Source of the DNA: Actinomycetes bacterium
Lineage (GTDB): Bacteria; Actinomycetota; Actinomycetes; Propionibacteriales; Propionibacteriaceae
NCBI GenBank assembly: GCA_023436925.1
Contig: JAEZHJ010000100.1
Coordinates: forward strand, 1-35,621
Direction: 5' to 3'
DNA: 35,621 nucleotides
Below the pieces are notes generated by a model. The model was not told where the DNA came from. It did no database searches and saw nothing but the letters and a program-made list of their open reading frames with translations. The position numbers were made by a program, and so were the translations under genes. This document shows positions 16,045 to 23,830 of this stretch, one piece after another. How positions within the stretch are numbered: the stretch's first letter is position 1; every line of letters begins with the position of its first letter.

Positions 16045-16579
16045 GGTCCCTCCTGGGCAGGCGGTCACGCAGCGAGAGCAGGGCCCGATGGACCAGGGAA
16101 CGGGCGGTGGGCTCGGCGCAGCCGAGCACCCGGGCGATCCCGGCGAAGTCGAGGTCCTCGTAGAAGCGCAGCACCAGCGCGGCGCGCTGCCGGGCCGGCA
16201 GGGTGGCGAACAGCCGGCCGAAGAGGTCGGCGTCGGCCTGGGCGGCGCTGGAGTCCGTCACGACGCCGTCGAGCACGGACGGGTCGCCCGCCGGGTGCTC
16301 AGGGTTGCGGCGCCAGCGGGTGATCCGGGAGTTGACGATGCTGCGCCGCACATACGGCTCCGGATCGCCGCCCGCGCTCACCCGCTCCCACCGCGGGTAC
16401 AGGTTGGTCAGCGCCTCCTGCACCAGGTCGGCGGCATCGTCGGGGTTGCCGGTGAGCAGGTGGGCGAAGCGCTGCAGCGCGACGGAGCGGTGCCGCACGA
16501 ACTCGTCGAAGCTCGCGCCCCCGGTGCCGGCCACCGGGTCGCGGACCCCCTCTGTCAGCATCCCCACATCCCCGAACAC
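16037..16579 (-). CDS. ECF sigma factor, SigE-family (actinobacterial type)
   Basis: RNA polymerase extracytoplasmic-function sigma factor of 180 residues. Region 2 (FDEFVRHRSVALQRFAHLLTGNPDDAADLVQEAL, about 24-60) and region 4 (LPARQRAALVLRFYEDLDFAGIARVLGCAEPTARSLVHRAL, about 126-170) are intact. It belongs to the compact family labelled SigE in actinobacteria. The GTG start at 16579 is tentative; in-frame GTG 16567 and ATG 16561 are alternatives. Its last eight bases overlap the kelch-like gene, whose ribosome binding site lies within the sigma reading frame, so the two are coupled. I could not find a convincing autoregulatory promoter in the 113 bp upstream. Confidence 0.9.
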   Translation of the reverse strand: MFGDVGMLTEGVRDPVAGTGGASFDEFVRHRSVALQRFAHLLTGNPDDAADLVQEALTNLYPRWERVSAGGDPEPYVRRSIVNSRITRWRRNPEHPAGDPSVLDGVVTDSSAAQADADLFGRLFATLPARQRAALVLRFYEDLDFAGIARVLGCAEPTARSLVHRALLSLRDRLPRRDHD

Positions 16580-16692
16580 TCCGGCGACGCCGGTTTCGTT
16601 GCCCGCCGCGCCCAGCCCACCGGCTCACCAGCGCGGCGGGTCCGCGCGGGCGCCGACACCGCGGCGCTTGGCGATCGCGTCGGCGCCGGGCG

Positions 16693-18297
16693 TCAGGCCA
16701 GCGAGATCAGGTCGGCGTAGTCGGGGTTCCAGAGGTCTTCGACGCCGTCGGGCAGCAGCAGAACCCGGTCCGGCACCAGTGCCTCGACGGCGCCCTCGTC
16801 GTGGGTGACCAGGACGACGGCACCGGCGTAGTCGTGCAGCGCCTGCAGCACCTCCCGCCGGGAGGCGGGGTCGAGGTTGTTGGTGGGCTCGTCCAGCAAC
16901 AGGACGTTGGCCGCCGAGACCACCAGCATGGCCAGCGCCAGCCGGGTCTTCTCCCCACCCGAGAGCACCCGGGCGGGCTTGTCGACGTCGTCGCCGGAGA
17001 ACAGGAACGATCCGAGCACCTTGCGGGCGTCGGTCTCGGTCAGGTCCGGGGAGGCCGTCATCATGTTCTCCAGCACGGTGCGCGACACGTCCAGGGTCTC
17101 GTGCTCCTGCGCGTAGTAGCCCAGCCGCAGCCCGTGCCCGGGGACGACCCGTCCTGTGTCGGCGGGCTCCAGCCCGGCCAGGATGCGCAGCAAGGTCGTC
17201 TTGCCGGCGCCGTTGAGGCCCAGCACGACGACCTTCGAACCGCGGTCGATGGCGAGGTCGACGTCGGTGAACACCTCGAGCGAGCCGTAGGACTTCGACA
17301 GTTCGGACGCGGTGAGCGGGGTCTTCCCGCTGGGTGCGGGCTTGGGCAGCCGGATCCGCGCCACCTTGTCCGCGGCGCGGGTCTCCTCCAGGCCGGCGAG
17401 CAGCTTCTCCGCGCGCTTGGCCATGTTCTGGGCGGCCACCGCCTTGGTCGCCTTGGCCCGCATCTTGTCGGCCTGGGCGAGCAGCGCCTCCGCCTTGCGT
17501 TCGGCGTTCGCGCGTTCCCGCTTGCGGCGCTTCTCGTCGGTCTCCCGCTGCAACAGGTACCGCTTCCAGTCCATCGCGTAGATGTCGATGACCGAGCGGT
17601 TGGCGTCGAGGTGGAAGACCTTGTTCACCGTCGCCTCGAGCAGGCCGGTGTCGTGGGAGATCACCATCAGGCCGCCGGAGTAGGTCGACAGGAAGCCGCG
17701 CAGCCACACGATCGAGTCGGCGTCCAGGTGGTTGGTCGGCTCGTCCAGCAGCATGGTGTCGGCGCCGGAGAACAGGATCCGCGCCAATTCCACGCGGCGG
17801 CGCTGGCCGCCGGACAGGGTCCGTAGCGGCTGGCCGAGCACCCGGTCGGGCAAGCCCAGGTTGGCGGCGATCCGGGCGGCCTCCGCCTCGGCGGCGTACC
17901 CGCCGGCGGCGGCCAGCTCGGCCTCGGCCCGGGCGTAGGAGGCCATCGCGCTGTCCTGCTCCTGGCCGGTCTCGACCGACATCGCGGTGGCATAGCGACC
18001 GAGCCGCTTCAGGATCTGGTCCAGACCACGAGCCGACAGGATGCGGTCCCTGGCGAGCTGGTCCGGGTCGCCGGTGCGCGGGTCCTGCGGCAGGTAGCCC
18101 AGCTGGCCGGAGCGGGTCACCTGGCCGGAGGCCGGCAGGGCCTCCCCGGCCAGGATGCGGGTGAGGGTCGTCTTGCCGGCGCCGTTGCGTCCGACCAGTC
18201 CGATCTTGTCGCCGGCCGTCACCTGGAAGCTGGTGGCCGACAGCAACAGCCGGGCACCCGCCCGGACCTCGACCTCTCGCGCCACCAGCACGATCAT
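16693..18297 (-). CDS. ABC-F family ATPase (ribosome-associated type)
   Basis: Soluble twin-ATPase protein, 534 residues, with no membrane segments. Domain 1: Walker A GRNGAGKTT, signature LSGGQRRRVELA, Walker B MLLDEPTNHLD. The linker (about 235-310) is a highly charged helical segment (ETDEKRRKRERANAERKAEAL). Domain 2: GLNGAGKTT, LSGGEKTRLALA, LLLDEPTNNLD. ABC-F proteins act on ribosomal E-site tRNA or protect against antibiotics; as I recall, M. tuberculosis Rv1473 in the same neighbourhood is of this family. Translation factor versus resistance protein cannot be decided. GGGGAGG precedes the ATG. Confidence 0.95.
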   Translation of the reverse strand: MIVLVAREVEVRAGARLLLSATSFQVTAGDKIGLVGRNGAGKTTLTRILAGEALPASGQVTRSGQLGYLPQDPRTGDPDQLARDRILSARGLDQILKRLGRYATAMSVETGQEQDSAMASYARAEAELAAAGGYAAEAEAARIAANLGLPDRVLGQPLRTLSGGQRRRVELARILFSGADTMLLDEPTNHLDADSIVWLRGFLSTYSGGLMVISHDTGLLEATVNKVFHLDANRSVIDIYAMDWKRYLLQRETDEKRRKRERANAERKAEALLAQADKMRAKATKAVAAQNMAKRAEKLLAGLEETRAADKVARIRLPKPAPSGKTPLTASELSKSYGSLEVFTDVDLAIDRGSKVVVLGLNGAGKTTLLRILAGLEPADTGRVVPGHGLRLGYYAQEHETLDVSRTVLENMMTASPDLTETDARKVLGSFLFSGDDVDKPARVLSGGEKTRLALAMLVVSAANVLLLDEPTNNLDPASRREVLQALHDYAGAVVLVTHDEGAVEALVPDRVLLLPDGVEDLWNPDYADLISLA

Positions 18298-18336
18298 CGA
18301 TCCTCCCCCACCCCGCGGGGTCGGGTCAAAGCGGGC

Positions 18337-19539
18337 TCAGGCCAGGGTGCTGCCCGGCGGCGGGATCGTCTTGGCGTCCTGCCTCGGGATGACCAGCTTC
18401 TGCAGGATCATCAGCACCGAGGCCGCGATCGGGACGGCGATCAACGCGCCCAGCAGTCCGAGCAGGGTACCGCCCACCAGCGCGGAGATGATCACCAGCG
18501 AGCCGGGGATGTCGACCTGGCGGGACATCACCCGGGGCGTCATCAGGTAGGCCTCGAGTTGCATGTACGCGAAGTAGACCGCGGCGAAGATCAGGCCCAC
18601 CCACCAGGACTGGAACAGGCAGACGGTGGTCGTGATCAGCCAGAAGGTGACCGACCCGATCATCGGGATCATGGTGATGAACAGCGCCAGGACCGCCAGC
18701 AGGGCGGCGAACGGCAGGCCGAGCGCGGTCAGAAGGATGAACGAGACGACGGCGTTGCACACCGCCAGGACGAACATGCCGCTGATGTAGGCGCCGACCG
18801 AGGTGGTGACGTAGTCGGTGATCTCGGCGACCCGGGTGCGGGCGTAGGCCGGTGCCAGCCGGTACATCGCGGTCTTCATGGTCCGCAGCGACGCGGTGAA
18901 GTAGAGCGTCAGGATCAGGATGAACATCCCGCCGGTGACTCCCGACATGATCCCCGAGCCGACCGCGAGGGCACCGCCGCCGATGGCCAGCAGGTTGCTC
19001 GGGTTGGACAGGAAGCCGCGGATCTGGTTGAGCCAGGTGGACACCGCACTCTCGGCTCCGGACACGCTGAGCAGGTTCTTGAACCACTCCGAGTTCTGCA
19101 CATTGGTGATCCAGCCGGGGATCGCCTGCGCGAAGCTCACCACCTGGCTGACCGCCATCGGGATGACGATCGCCAGCAGGCCGCCGAAGACGACCGCAAA
19201 CCCGACGAAGACCACGGTGATGCTCAGGGCGCGCGACATCCCGCGTCCCTCCAGCCAGCCCACCAGCGGATCGAGCGCCATCGCGAGGAAGAGCGCGACC
19301 CCGATGTAGACCCAGACCGAGGACAGCGCGGACGCCGCGGCGCCCAGCGCCAGCGCGGTCAGGACGCCCAGCGTGGTGATCAGGCCCCAGGTGAATGGAC
19401 GGCCCAGGTCGGTGAGGAACCGGCGCGGCGGTGCTGCGGCGGGAAGTTGGGGCACCGCCACTTCGGCACCGTCGGCGATGAGCACCTCGTCGGGCGGGGT
19501 GTCCAGCTGCGCCGGTGCGAGCTTGTCCTCTTGCTTCAC
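18337..19539 (-). CDS. AI-2E family transporter (PF01594-type)
   Basis: Integral membrane protein of 400 residues with about eight helices. Family hallmarks are VFLAMALDPLVGWLEGRGMSRALSI-like segments, the amphipathic central region (about 125-190), and the C-terminal signatures ALGLPFAALLAVLALFITMIPMIGS and LVGGTLLGLLGALIAVPIAA. Members export autoinducer-2 or act as sodium/proton antiporters; the substrate is not predictable. The GTG at 19539 lies 6 nt after TACGCT, so it is likely leaderless. The ABC-F gene follows 39 nt downstream and could be cotranscribed. Confidence 0.9.
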   Translation of the reverse strand: MKQEDKLAPAQLDTPPDEVLIADGAEVAVPQLPAAAPPRRFLTDLGRPFTWGLITTLGVLTALALGAAASALSSVWVYIGVALFLAMALDPLVGWLEGRGMSRALSITVVFVGFAVVFGGLLAIVIPMAVSQVVSFAQAIPGWITNVQNSEWFKNLLSVSGAESAVSTWLNQIRGFLSNPSNLLAIGGGALAVGSGIMSGVTGGMFILILTLYFTASLRTMKTAMYRLAPAYARTRVAEITDYVTTSVGAYISGMFVLAVCNAVVSFILLTALGLPFAALLAVLALFITMIPMIGSVTFWLITTTVCLFQSWWVGLIFAAVYFAYMQLEAYLMTPRVMSRQVDIPGSLVIISALVGGTLLGLLGALIAVPIAASVLMILQKLVIPRQDAKTIPPPGSTLA

Positions 19540-19545
19540 AGATCC

Positions 19546-19551
19546 AGCGTA
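19546..19551 (-). promoter_or_regulatory. Predicted -10 box of the AI-2E family gene
   Basis: TACGCT on the minus strand; the predicted +1 coincides with the G of the GTG start at 19539. The same hexamer and 6-nt gap occur at the DUF3099 gene. Confidence 0.5.
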
Positions 19552-19579
19552 GGCCCTCGCCGTCCGAACCGGCAGCGCC

Positions 19580-19595
19580 TCCGGCGCGCGCCGGA
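19580..19595 (-). terminator. GC-rich palindrome after the SPFH-RHH operon
   Basis: Perfect 16-bp palindrome TCCGGCGCGCGCCGGA, 18 nt beyond the RHH stop. It is a plausible terminator without a U-tract. Confidence 0.4.
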
Positions 19596-19613
19596 CGGAG
19601 TCACCACCCGGGC

Positions 19614-19865
19614 TCAGGGCGTTGCCGAGCCCGGACCGTCACCGCGAGGCGGGCGGCCCCGCTTCGGCAGCGGGCCCGACCCCCGCGGAGCCCTGCCCGC
19701 CGCCTGCAGGGCCTGGCGGAGCAGCAGCTCGATGTGGGCGTTCAGCGACCGCAGGTCGTCGGCCGCCCACCGAGCGAGAGCGGCGTGGACGGCCGGGTCG
19801 AGGCGCAGCAGGACCTGCTTGCGCTCCACCCGGCCGCCCGCGGCCCCGTCCGGATTCTCAACCAT
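19614..19865 (-). CDS. Ribbon-helix-helix (Arc-like) DNA-binding protein
   Basis: An 83-residue protein. A beta strand KQVLLRLDPAVHAALARWA (about 16-34) is followed by two helices (DDLRSLNAHIELLLRQAL), the pattern of Arc/MetJ-type repressors that bind as dimers. The C-terminal 28 residues are Gly/Pro/Arg-rich and disordered. It starts 3 nt after the stop of the SPFH gene, so both are one operon. The 16-bp AT-rich palindrome at 20888-20903 in front of the operon is the obvious candidate operator, making autorepression likely. I see no toxin gene beside it, so I do not call it an antitoxin. Confidence 0.85.
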   Translation of the reverse strand: MVENPDGAAGGRVERKQVLLRLDPAVHAALARWAADDLRSLNAHIELLLRQALQAAGRAPRGSGPLPKRGRPPRGDGPGSATP

Positions 19866-19868
19866 GGA

Positions 19869-20855
19869 TCAGGTGTAGAGCGATCCTGCGTTGACCACCG
19901 GGGTCGCCTGCGAGGAGCCGCACAGCACGACCAGCAGGTTGGACACCATCGCGGCCTTGCGCTCCTCGTCCAGCGCCACCACGTTGTCGACCTCGAGCTG
20001 CCGCAGCGCACTCTCGACCATGCTCACCGCGCCCTCGACGATCTTCTCCCGCGCCGCGATCACAGCGGAGGCCTGCTGGCGCTGCAGCATCGCGTGGGCG
20101 ATCTCGGGGGCGTAGGCAAGGGTCGAGATCCGCGCCTCGACGACCTCCAGGCCGGCGATCGCGATCCGGGCGGCGACCTCGGCGGCCAGTTCGGCGGCGA
20201 CCACGTCGGTCGAGCCGCGCAGTGACTCCTCGCCCGGTCCGGCGTCGTCGTAGGGGTGGGTGGAAGCGACGTGGCGCAGGGCGGCCTCGGACTGCACCTC
20301 GACGAACTCGATGTAGTTCTCGACGGCGAAGACGGCCTTGGCGGTGTCGGCCACCTGCCACACGATGATCCCCGCGATGTTGACCGGGTTGCCGTCGGCA
20401 TCGTTCACCTTGAGCTCGCTGGTCTCGAAGTTGCGGACCTTGACCGACACCTTCTTCCCGGTGACGAAGGGCGTCACCAGGCGCAGGCCGGGAGTGCGGA
20501 CGGTCCCGACGTAGCGTCCGAAGAACTGCAGCACCCGGGTATCGCCGGGGCCGACGATGGTGAGCGAACTGGCGGCGACGACGCCGATCAGCAGCAGCAC
20601 CGTGGCGGTGATCGCGTAGCCGGCGCCACCGGTGCCCTCGTCGGCTGCGATGCCGGCCAGGATGTACAGCCACACGGCGGGCACCAGGGTCACAACACCG
20701 ATCAGCAGCACCAGGAACCCGCTCACCGACCAGGCCCGGGTCTCACTCACCTCGACCCGCGCGCCGGAGTGGCCGACCGGAACCCCGGCGGGAGCGCCGC
20801 CCTGGGTCTCCTGCACGTCGTCGGCCGGTCTGTCGTCAAAGGCATCGGTTGTCAT
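19869..20855 (-). CDS. SPFH domain membrane protein (second paralogue, RHH-linked type)
   Basis: 328 residues. The N-terminus is polar (about 1-40), then two membrane helices (about 44-70 and 80-99), the SPFH domain (VGPGDTRVLQFFGRYVGTVRTPGLRLVTPF, VKVRNFETSELKVNDADGNPVNIAGIIVWQV) and a helical region (AARIAIAGLEVVEARISTLAYAPEIAHAML). It ends VNAGSLYT, without the long coiled coil of the paralogue at 5512-6699. ATG 20855 is chosen because the AT-rich promoter and palindrome lie directly upstream. This kind of SPFH protein paired with a ribbon-helix-helix gene recurs in actinobacteria; its function is not known to me. Confidence 0.9.
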   Translation of the reverse strand: MTTDAFDDRPADDVQETQGGAPAGVPVGHSGARVEVSETRAWSVSGFLVLLIGVVTLVPAVWLYILAGIAADEGTGGAGYAITATVLLLIGVVAASSLTIVGPGDTRVLQFFGRYVGTVRTPGLRLVTPFVTGKKVSVKVRNFETSELKVNDADGNPVNIAGIIVWQVADTAKAVFAVENYIEFVEVQSEAALRHVASTHPYDDAGPGEESLRGSTDVVAAELAAEVAARIAIAGLEVVEARISTLAYAPEIAHAMLQRQQASAVIAAREKIVEGAVSMVESALRQLEVDNVVALDEERKAAMVSNLLVVLCGSSQATPVVNAGSLYT

Positions 20856-20887
20856 CTGTGCCCTGTCCCTTTCAGAAAATTGATAGC

Positions 20888-20903
20888 AATGTGATATCAC
20901 ATT
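20888..20903. promoter_or_regulatory. Perfect 16-bp AT-rich palindrome, candidate RHH operator
   Basis: AATGTGATATCACATT is an exact palindrome in strongly AT-rich DNA within an otherwise very GC-rich window. On the minus strand TTGACC (20920-20915) is followed after 18 bp by TATCAC (20896-20891), so the palindrome covers the probable -10 region of the SPFH-RHH operon, a good position for repression. Confidence 0.65.
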
Positions 20904-20952
20904 ATCGTTCGGGGGGTCAACGCTGCCGATAGCCCGCGGACCCCCGGTTGGA

Positions 20953-20958
20953 TAGCGT
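20953..20958 (+). promoter_or_regulatory. Predicted -10 box of the Eis-like gene
   Basis: TAGCGT ends 6 nt before GTG 20965. The same hexamer and spacing serve fabG. Confidence 0.5.
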
Positions 20959-20964
20959 TTGCGG

Positions 20965-22260
20965 GTGATCAACGCTGCCGAACCGCTCGACCTCCCGATC
21001 GACTCGACCGCCCGGACCCGGCTCGCCGACCAGGGCCTCTCCTGCCGTCGGGTCGACGCCGCCGGCGATGACTTCGGCGGCTACCTCGACGCCCTGAACC
21101 GCGGCTTCCTGGATCCGGAGTCCACCCCCGAGCAGGTCGAGGCAGCCCGCGAGGGGATGCTGCAGCGGCGCCTGGTCGGGGTCTACGACGGGCCGTCCCA
21201 GCGTCCGGTGGGGACCATCGTCACCTGGCAGACCCCGCTGACCGTCTCCCCCGGCCACAGCCTGGAGATGTGGGCGATCAGCGGCGTCACGGTCGCCGCC
21301 ACCCACCGCCGCCGAGGCATCGCCCGCGAGATGGTCACCGGAGAGCTGCGGACAGCGGCGGACGCCGGTCTGGCGATCGCGGGGCTCACCGTCTCCGAGG
21401 CCACGATCTACGGCCGGTTCGGCTTCGGCCCCGCGGTGTACTCCACCGGGTGGACCATCGACACCCTGCGGACGCAGTGGGTCGGCCCGGTCCCGGGCGG
21501 CCGGCTGGACGCCATCGACCGTCCGGCGCTGCGGGAGGACCTAGCCGACCTGCATGAGCGGATCCGGGACCGCGAGCCCGGCCAGATCGCCGGCTGGCCG
21601 ACGCTGTGGACCCGGATGGCCGGCCTGGCACCGGGCCAGTCCGACGGAGGCAAGGTTCGCGGGGTGCGCTACACCGACGAGGAGGGGGTGACCCGCGGCG
21701 TGGTGGCCTACTCGGTCGAGGCCGCGGCGGAGGACTTCACCCGCCACACCCTGCACGTCCACCGACTCATCGCAGACGGGGTCGACGCCTACGCGGCGCT
21801 GTGGCGGTTCGCGGTCGAGCACGACCTGGTCGCGACGGTGCGCGCCGACCTGCTCGCAGGCGAGGAGCCGCTGCGCTGGATGCTCTCGGACCAGCGCCAG
21901 CTGGCCACCACGGTGGACGGCCACCACTGGCTGCGGGTGCTGGACGTCCCGGCGGCGCTGATGGCCCGCCGGTACCGCGTTCCGCTCACCATGGTGCTGG
22001 AGACCATCGACCCGCTGAGCCTGGCGGCCGGGACCTGGCTGGTGGAGCTCGGGCCGGACGGCTCCTGTGAGGTGACCCCGACCACGGCGGAGCCGCAAGT
22101 GCGGATGCCGATCGCGGCGCTGGGGTCGATCCTGCTGGGCGGGGTGCCGGCATCCACGCTCGTCGGTGCCGGGTTGATCACCGCCGAGCCCGACCTGGTC
22201 GGACGGCTGGACCTCGCCTTCGCCCCGGAGGCGTCGCCCCGGCTGAGCCTGTGGTACTGA
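20965..22260 (+). CDS. Eis-like GNAT N-acetyltransferase with SCP2-type C-terminal domain
   Basis: 431 residues in the three-part Eis layout: N-terminal GNAT domain with acetyl-CoA motif ISGVTVAATHRRRGIA (about 106-120) and catalytic Y149 (EATIYGRFGFGPA), a second GNAT-like domain (about 165-300), and an SCP2-like C-terminal domain ending in Trp-Tyr; in Eis enzymes the C-terminal carboxylate takes part in catalysis. Eis acetylates aminoglycosides and protein lysines; the natural substrate here is unknown. Start GTG 20965 is preferred over a TTG six bases upstream because it coincides with the predicted +1. Confidence 0.9.
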   Translation: MINAAEPLDLPIDSTARTRLADQGLSCRRVDAAGDDFGGYLDALNRGFLDPESTPEQVEAAREGMLQRRLVGVYDGPSQRPVGTIVTWQTPLTVSPGHSLEMWAISGVTVAATHRRRGIAREMVTGELRTAADAGLAIAGLTVSEATIYGRFGFGPAVYSTGWTIDTLRTQWVGPVPGGRLDAIDRPALREDLADLHERIRDREPGQIAGWPTLWTRMAGLAPGQSDGGKVRGVRYTDEEGVTRGVVAYSVEAAAEDFTRHTLHVHRLIADGVDAYAALWRFAVEHDLVATVRADLLAGEEPLRWMLSDQRQLATTVDGHHWLRVLDVPAALMARRYRVPLTMVLETIDPLSLAAGTWLVELGPDGSCEVTPTTAEPQVRMPIAALGSILLGGVPASTLVGAGLITAEPDLVGRLDLAFAPEASPRLSLWY

Positions 22261-22296
22261 CCGGGCGCAGCGCCGTCCGGTAACGATCGGAGGACA

Positions 22297-22313
22297 CCGG
22301 CCACACCGGCCGG
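22297..22313 (+). terminator. Possible terminator hairpin of the Eis-like gene
   Basis: CCGGCC-ACACC-GGCCGG hairpin, 36 nt after the stop and before the CtlX-like gene. It is short and has no U-tract. Confidence 0.25.
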
Positions 22314-22371
22314 GGCGTCCGTGGCACGATCGAAGCAGGGCCCGGGGAGGGCGACGGCAGGAGGAGGACGC

Positions 22372-23286
22372 GTGGCGCTGCGCTCGGTACAGGCACCCTC
22401 GGCGGTGGTGATGGTGCGTCCGCACCACTTCCGGCCCAATCCGGAGACCGTCGTCGACAATGTCTTCCAGGCCGGGGCGGCCCCGTCCGACACCGCGGCC
22501 CGCGCCCTGGCGGAGTTCGACGAGGCGGTCGGACGGCTGCAGGACGCCGGGGTCCGCGTCCACGTCTTCGACGACCACGGCACCGCCACGCCCGACTCGG
22601 TGTTCCCGAACAACTGGATCTCCACCCACCACGGTGGCCGGATCGCGCTCTACCCGATGTACGCCCCCAGCCGGCGGCTGGAGCGGCGGGCCGACGTGGT
22701 CGAGTTCCTCAAGCAGCACTACCGGGTGCAGGAGGTGATCGACTACTCCGGCCTGGAGCACGACGAGCTGTTCCTGGAGGGCACCGGCGCGATGGTGCTC
22801 GACCACGCCGAGCGGGTCGCCTACGTCAGCAGTTCCGCCCGCGCCGATGCCGTCATCCTGGAGCGCTTCTGCACCGCCTTCGGCTACGAGCCGATGGTGT
22901 TCCCCAGCGCCGACCCGTCCGGTCGCCCGATCTACCACACCAACGTGATGCTGAGCATCGGCAGCGAGGTGGCGCTGATCTGCCTGGACGCGATCCGCGA
23001 ACCGCGCCGCCGTGCCGAGATCGCTGACCGGTTGGCCGGCAGTGGACGCGAGGTCGTCGAGCTCAGCTGGGAGCAGGTCACCGACTTCGCCGGCAACGCC
23101 ATGGAACTGCGCGGCCGCCACCACGTCCTGGCACTCTCCGAACGCGCTCTCGCCGCTCTCACCCCGACCCAGCGCAGCACCATCGAAGCCAGCTGTGAAC
23201 TGCTCCCGCTGCGGCTGCCCACGATCGAGCTCGCCGGCGGTTCGGCGCGCTGCATGATGGCCGGCATCCACCTCAGCCCCCGCTGA
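22372..23286 (+). CDS. CtlX-like guanidino-group hydrolase (arginine deiminase/DDAH superfamily)
   Basis: Cytoplasmic hydrolase of 304 residues in the amidinotransferase superfamily. Visible are the substrate loop PDSVFPNNW (74-82), E136 in LEGTG, H189 in YHTNVMLSIG and the nucleophile C294 in GGSARCMMAGIH, so the Cys-His-acid machinery is complete. The best match in my knowledge is the citrulline-utilisation hydrolase CtlX group rather than true DDAH; the substrate could be citrulline or another ureido/guanidino compound. GTG 22372 follows AGGAGGAGG; an upstream in-frame GTG at 22321 has no site and no family similarity. The neighbouring genes do not show a catabolic pathway. Confidence 0.85.
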   Translation: MALRSVQAPSAVVMVRPHHFRPNPETVVDNVFQAGAAPSDTAARALAEFDEAVGRLQDAGVRVHVFDDHGTATPDSVFPNNWISTHHGGRIALYPMYAPSRRLERRADVVEFLKQHYRVQEVIDYSGLEHDELFLEGTGAMVLDHAERVAYVSSSARADAVILERFCTAFGYEPMVFPSADPSGRPIYHTNVMLSIGSEVALICLDAIREPRRRAEIADRLAGSGREVVELSWEQVTDFAGNAMELRGRHHVLALSERALAALTPTQRSTIEASCELLPLRLPTIELAGGSARCMMAGIHLSPR

Positions 23287-23299
23287 CCCCGGCGAGAAC

Positions 23300-23316
23300 G
23301 CTCTCCCACAGAGAGC
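23300..23316 (+). terminator. Hairpin after the CtlX-like gene
   Basis: GCTCTC-CCACA-GAGAGC, perfect 6-bp stem 13 nt after the stop. It is followed at 23318-23326 by ACCGTCCCC, the reverse complement of the core of the 21-bp repeats at 5292-5375. Confidence 0.4.
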
Positions 23317-23327
23317 TACCGTCCCCA

Positions 23328-23396
23328 CTGAGGGCCACAACATGCGTCGAGGGCCACCCAAGATGGGTGGCCCTCGACGTAGACGGTGGCCCTCGG
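23328..23396. repeat. 19-bp-period interrupted palindrome, copy 2
   Basis: Cores CTGAGGGCCACA (23328-23339) and TCGAGGGCCACC (23347-23358), then inverted GGTGGCCCTCGA (23366-23377) and GGTGGCCCTCGG (23385-23396), all separated by 7-nt spacers. The inner pair extends to 16-bp arms with a 3-nt loop. It lies between the convergent CtlX-like and SUF operons, the same type of position as copy 1. Confidence 0.88.
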
Positions 23397-23455
23397 CGAT
23401 CGGGGACGCGAACGAGCAGCGCGGCGCAACGACCGGCTGGCGCTATCGGCGGCGG

Positions 23456-23830
23456 CTACAGGTTGTAGCCGATTGCGCGCAGCTGCTCGCGACCCTCTTC
23501 GGTGATGTTGTCCAGGGTCCACGGCGGCAGCCAGACCCAGTTGATCGTGACCCCGCTGACCAGCCCCTCCAGGGCGAGCTGGGTGTCGTACTCCAGCCGG
23601 TCGGTCAACGGACAGGTGGGCGAGGTCAGCGTCATGTCGATCGTGGCGTGGTTGCTCTCGTCGATGTGGACCCCGTACACCAGGCCCAGATCCACCACGT
23701 TCACCATCAGCTCCGGGTCGACCACGTCGAGCATCGCATCGAGCACGTCCTGCTCGCTGGGACGCGTCTGGCCGACGGCGTCGGGGAAGGTGTCCTGCAC
23801 CAGGTCCGAGGGGCGGACGTGCTCACTCAT
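23456..23830 (-). CDS. SUF-associated metal-sulfur cluster assembly factor (DUF59/MIP18)
   Basis: A 124-residue protein of the DUF59 family (SufT-like), thought to help Fe-S cluster maturation or delivery. Core features are DVLDAMLDVVDPELMVNVVDLGLVYGV (about 28-54) and the conserved LTSPTCPLTDRLE with its cysteine, ending WTLDNITEEGREQLRAIGY. It is the last gene of the SUF operon; its ATG overlaps the end of sufU by 8 nt. After its stop (leftward) lies repeat copy 2. Confidence 0.93.
   Translation of the reverse strand: MSEHVRPSDLVQDTFPDAVGQTRPSEQDVLDAMLDVVDPELMVNVVDLGLVYGVHIDESNHATIDMTLTSPTCPLTDRLEYDTQLALEGLVSGVTINWVWLPPWTLDNITEEGREQLRAIGYNL

Noticed and set aside
13975..16323. A 782-codon open frame antisense to the kelch-like gene
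   Set aside because: Gly/Arg/Val-rich with no domain; spans two real genes on the other strand.
19614..19865. Antitoxin of a toxin-antitoxin pair
   Set aside because: The protein is an RHH regulator but no toxin-like gene is adjacent; the partner is an SPFH protein.
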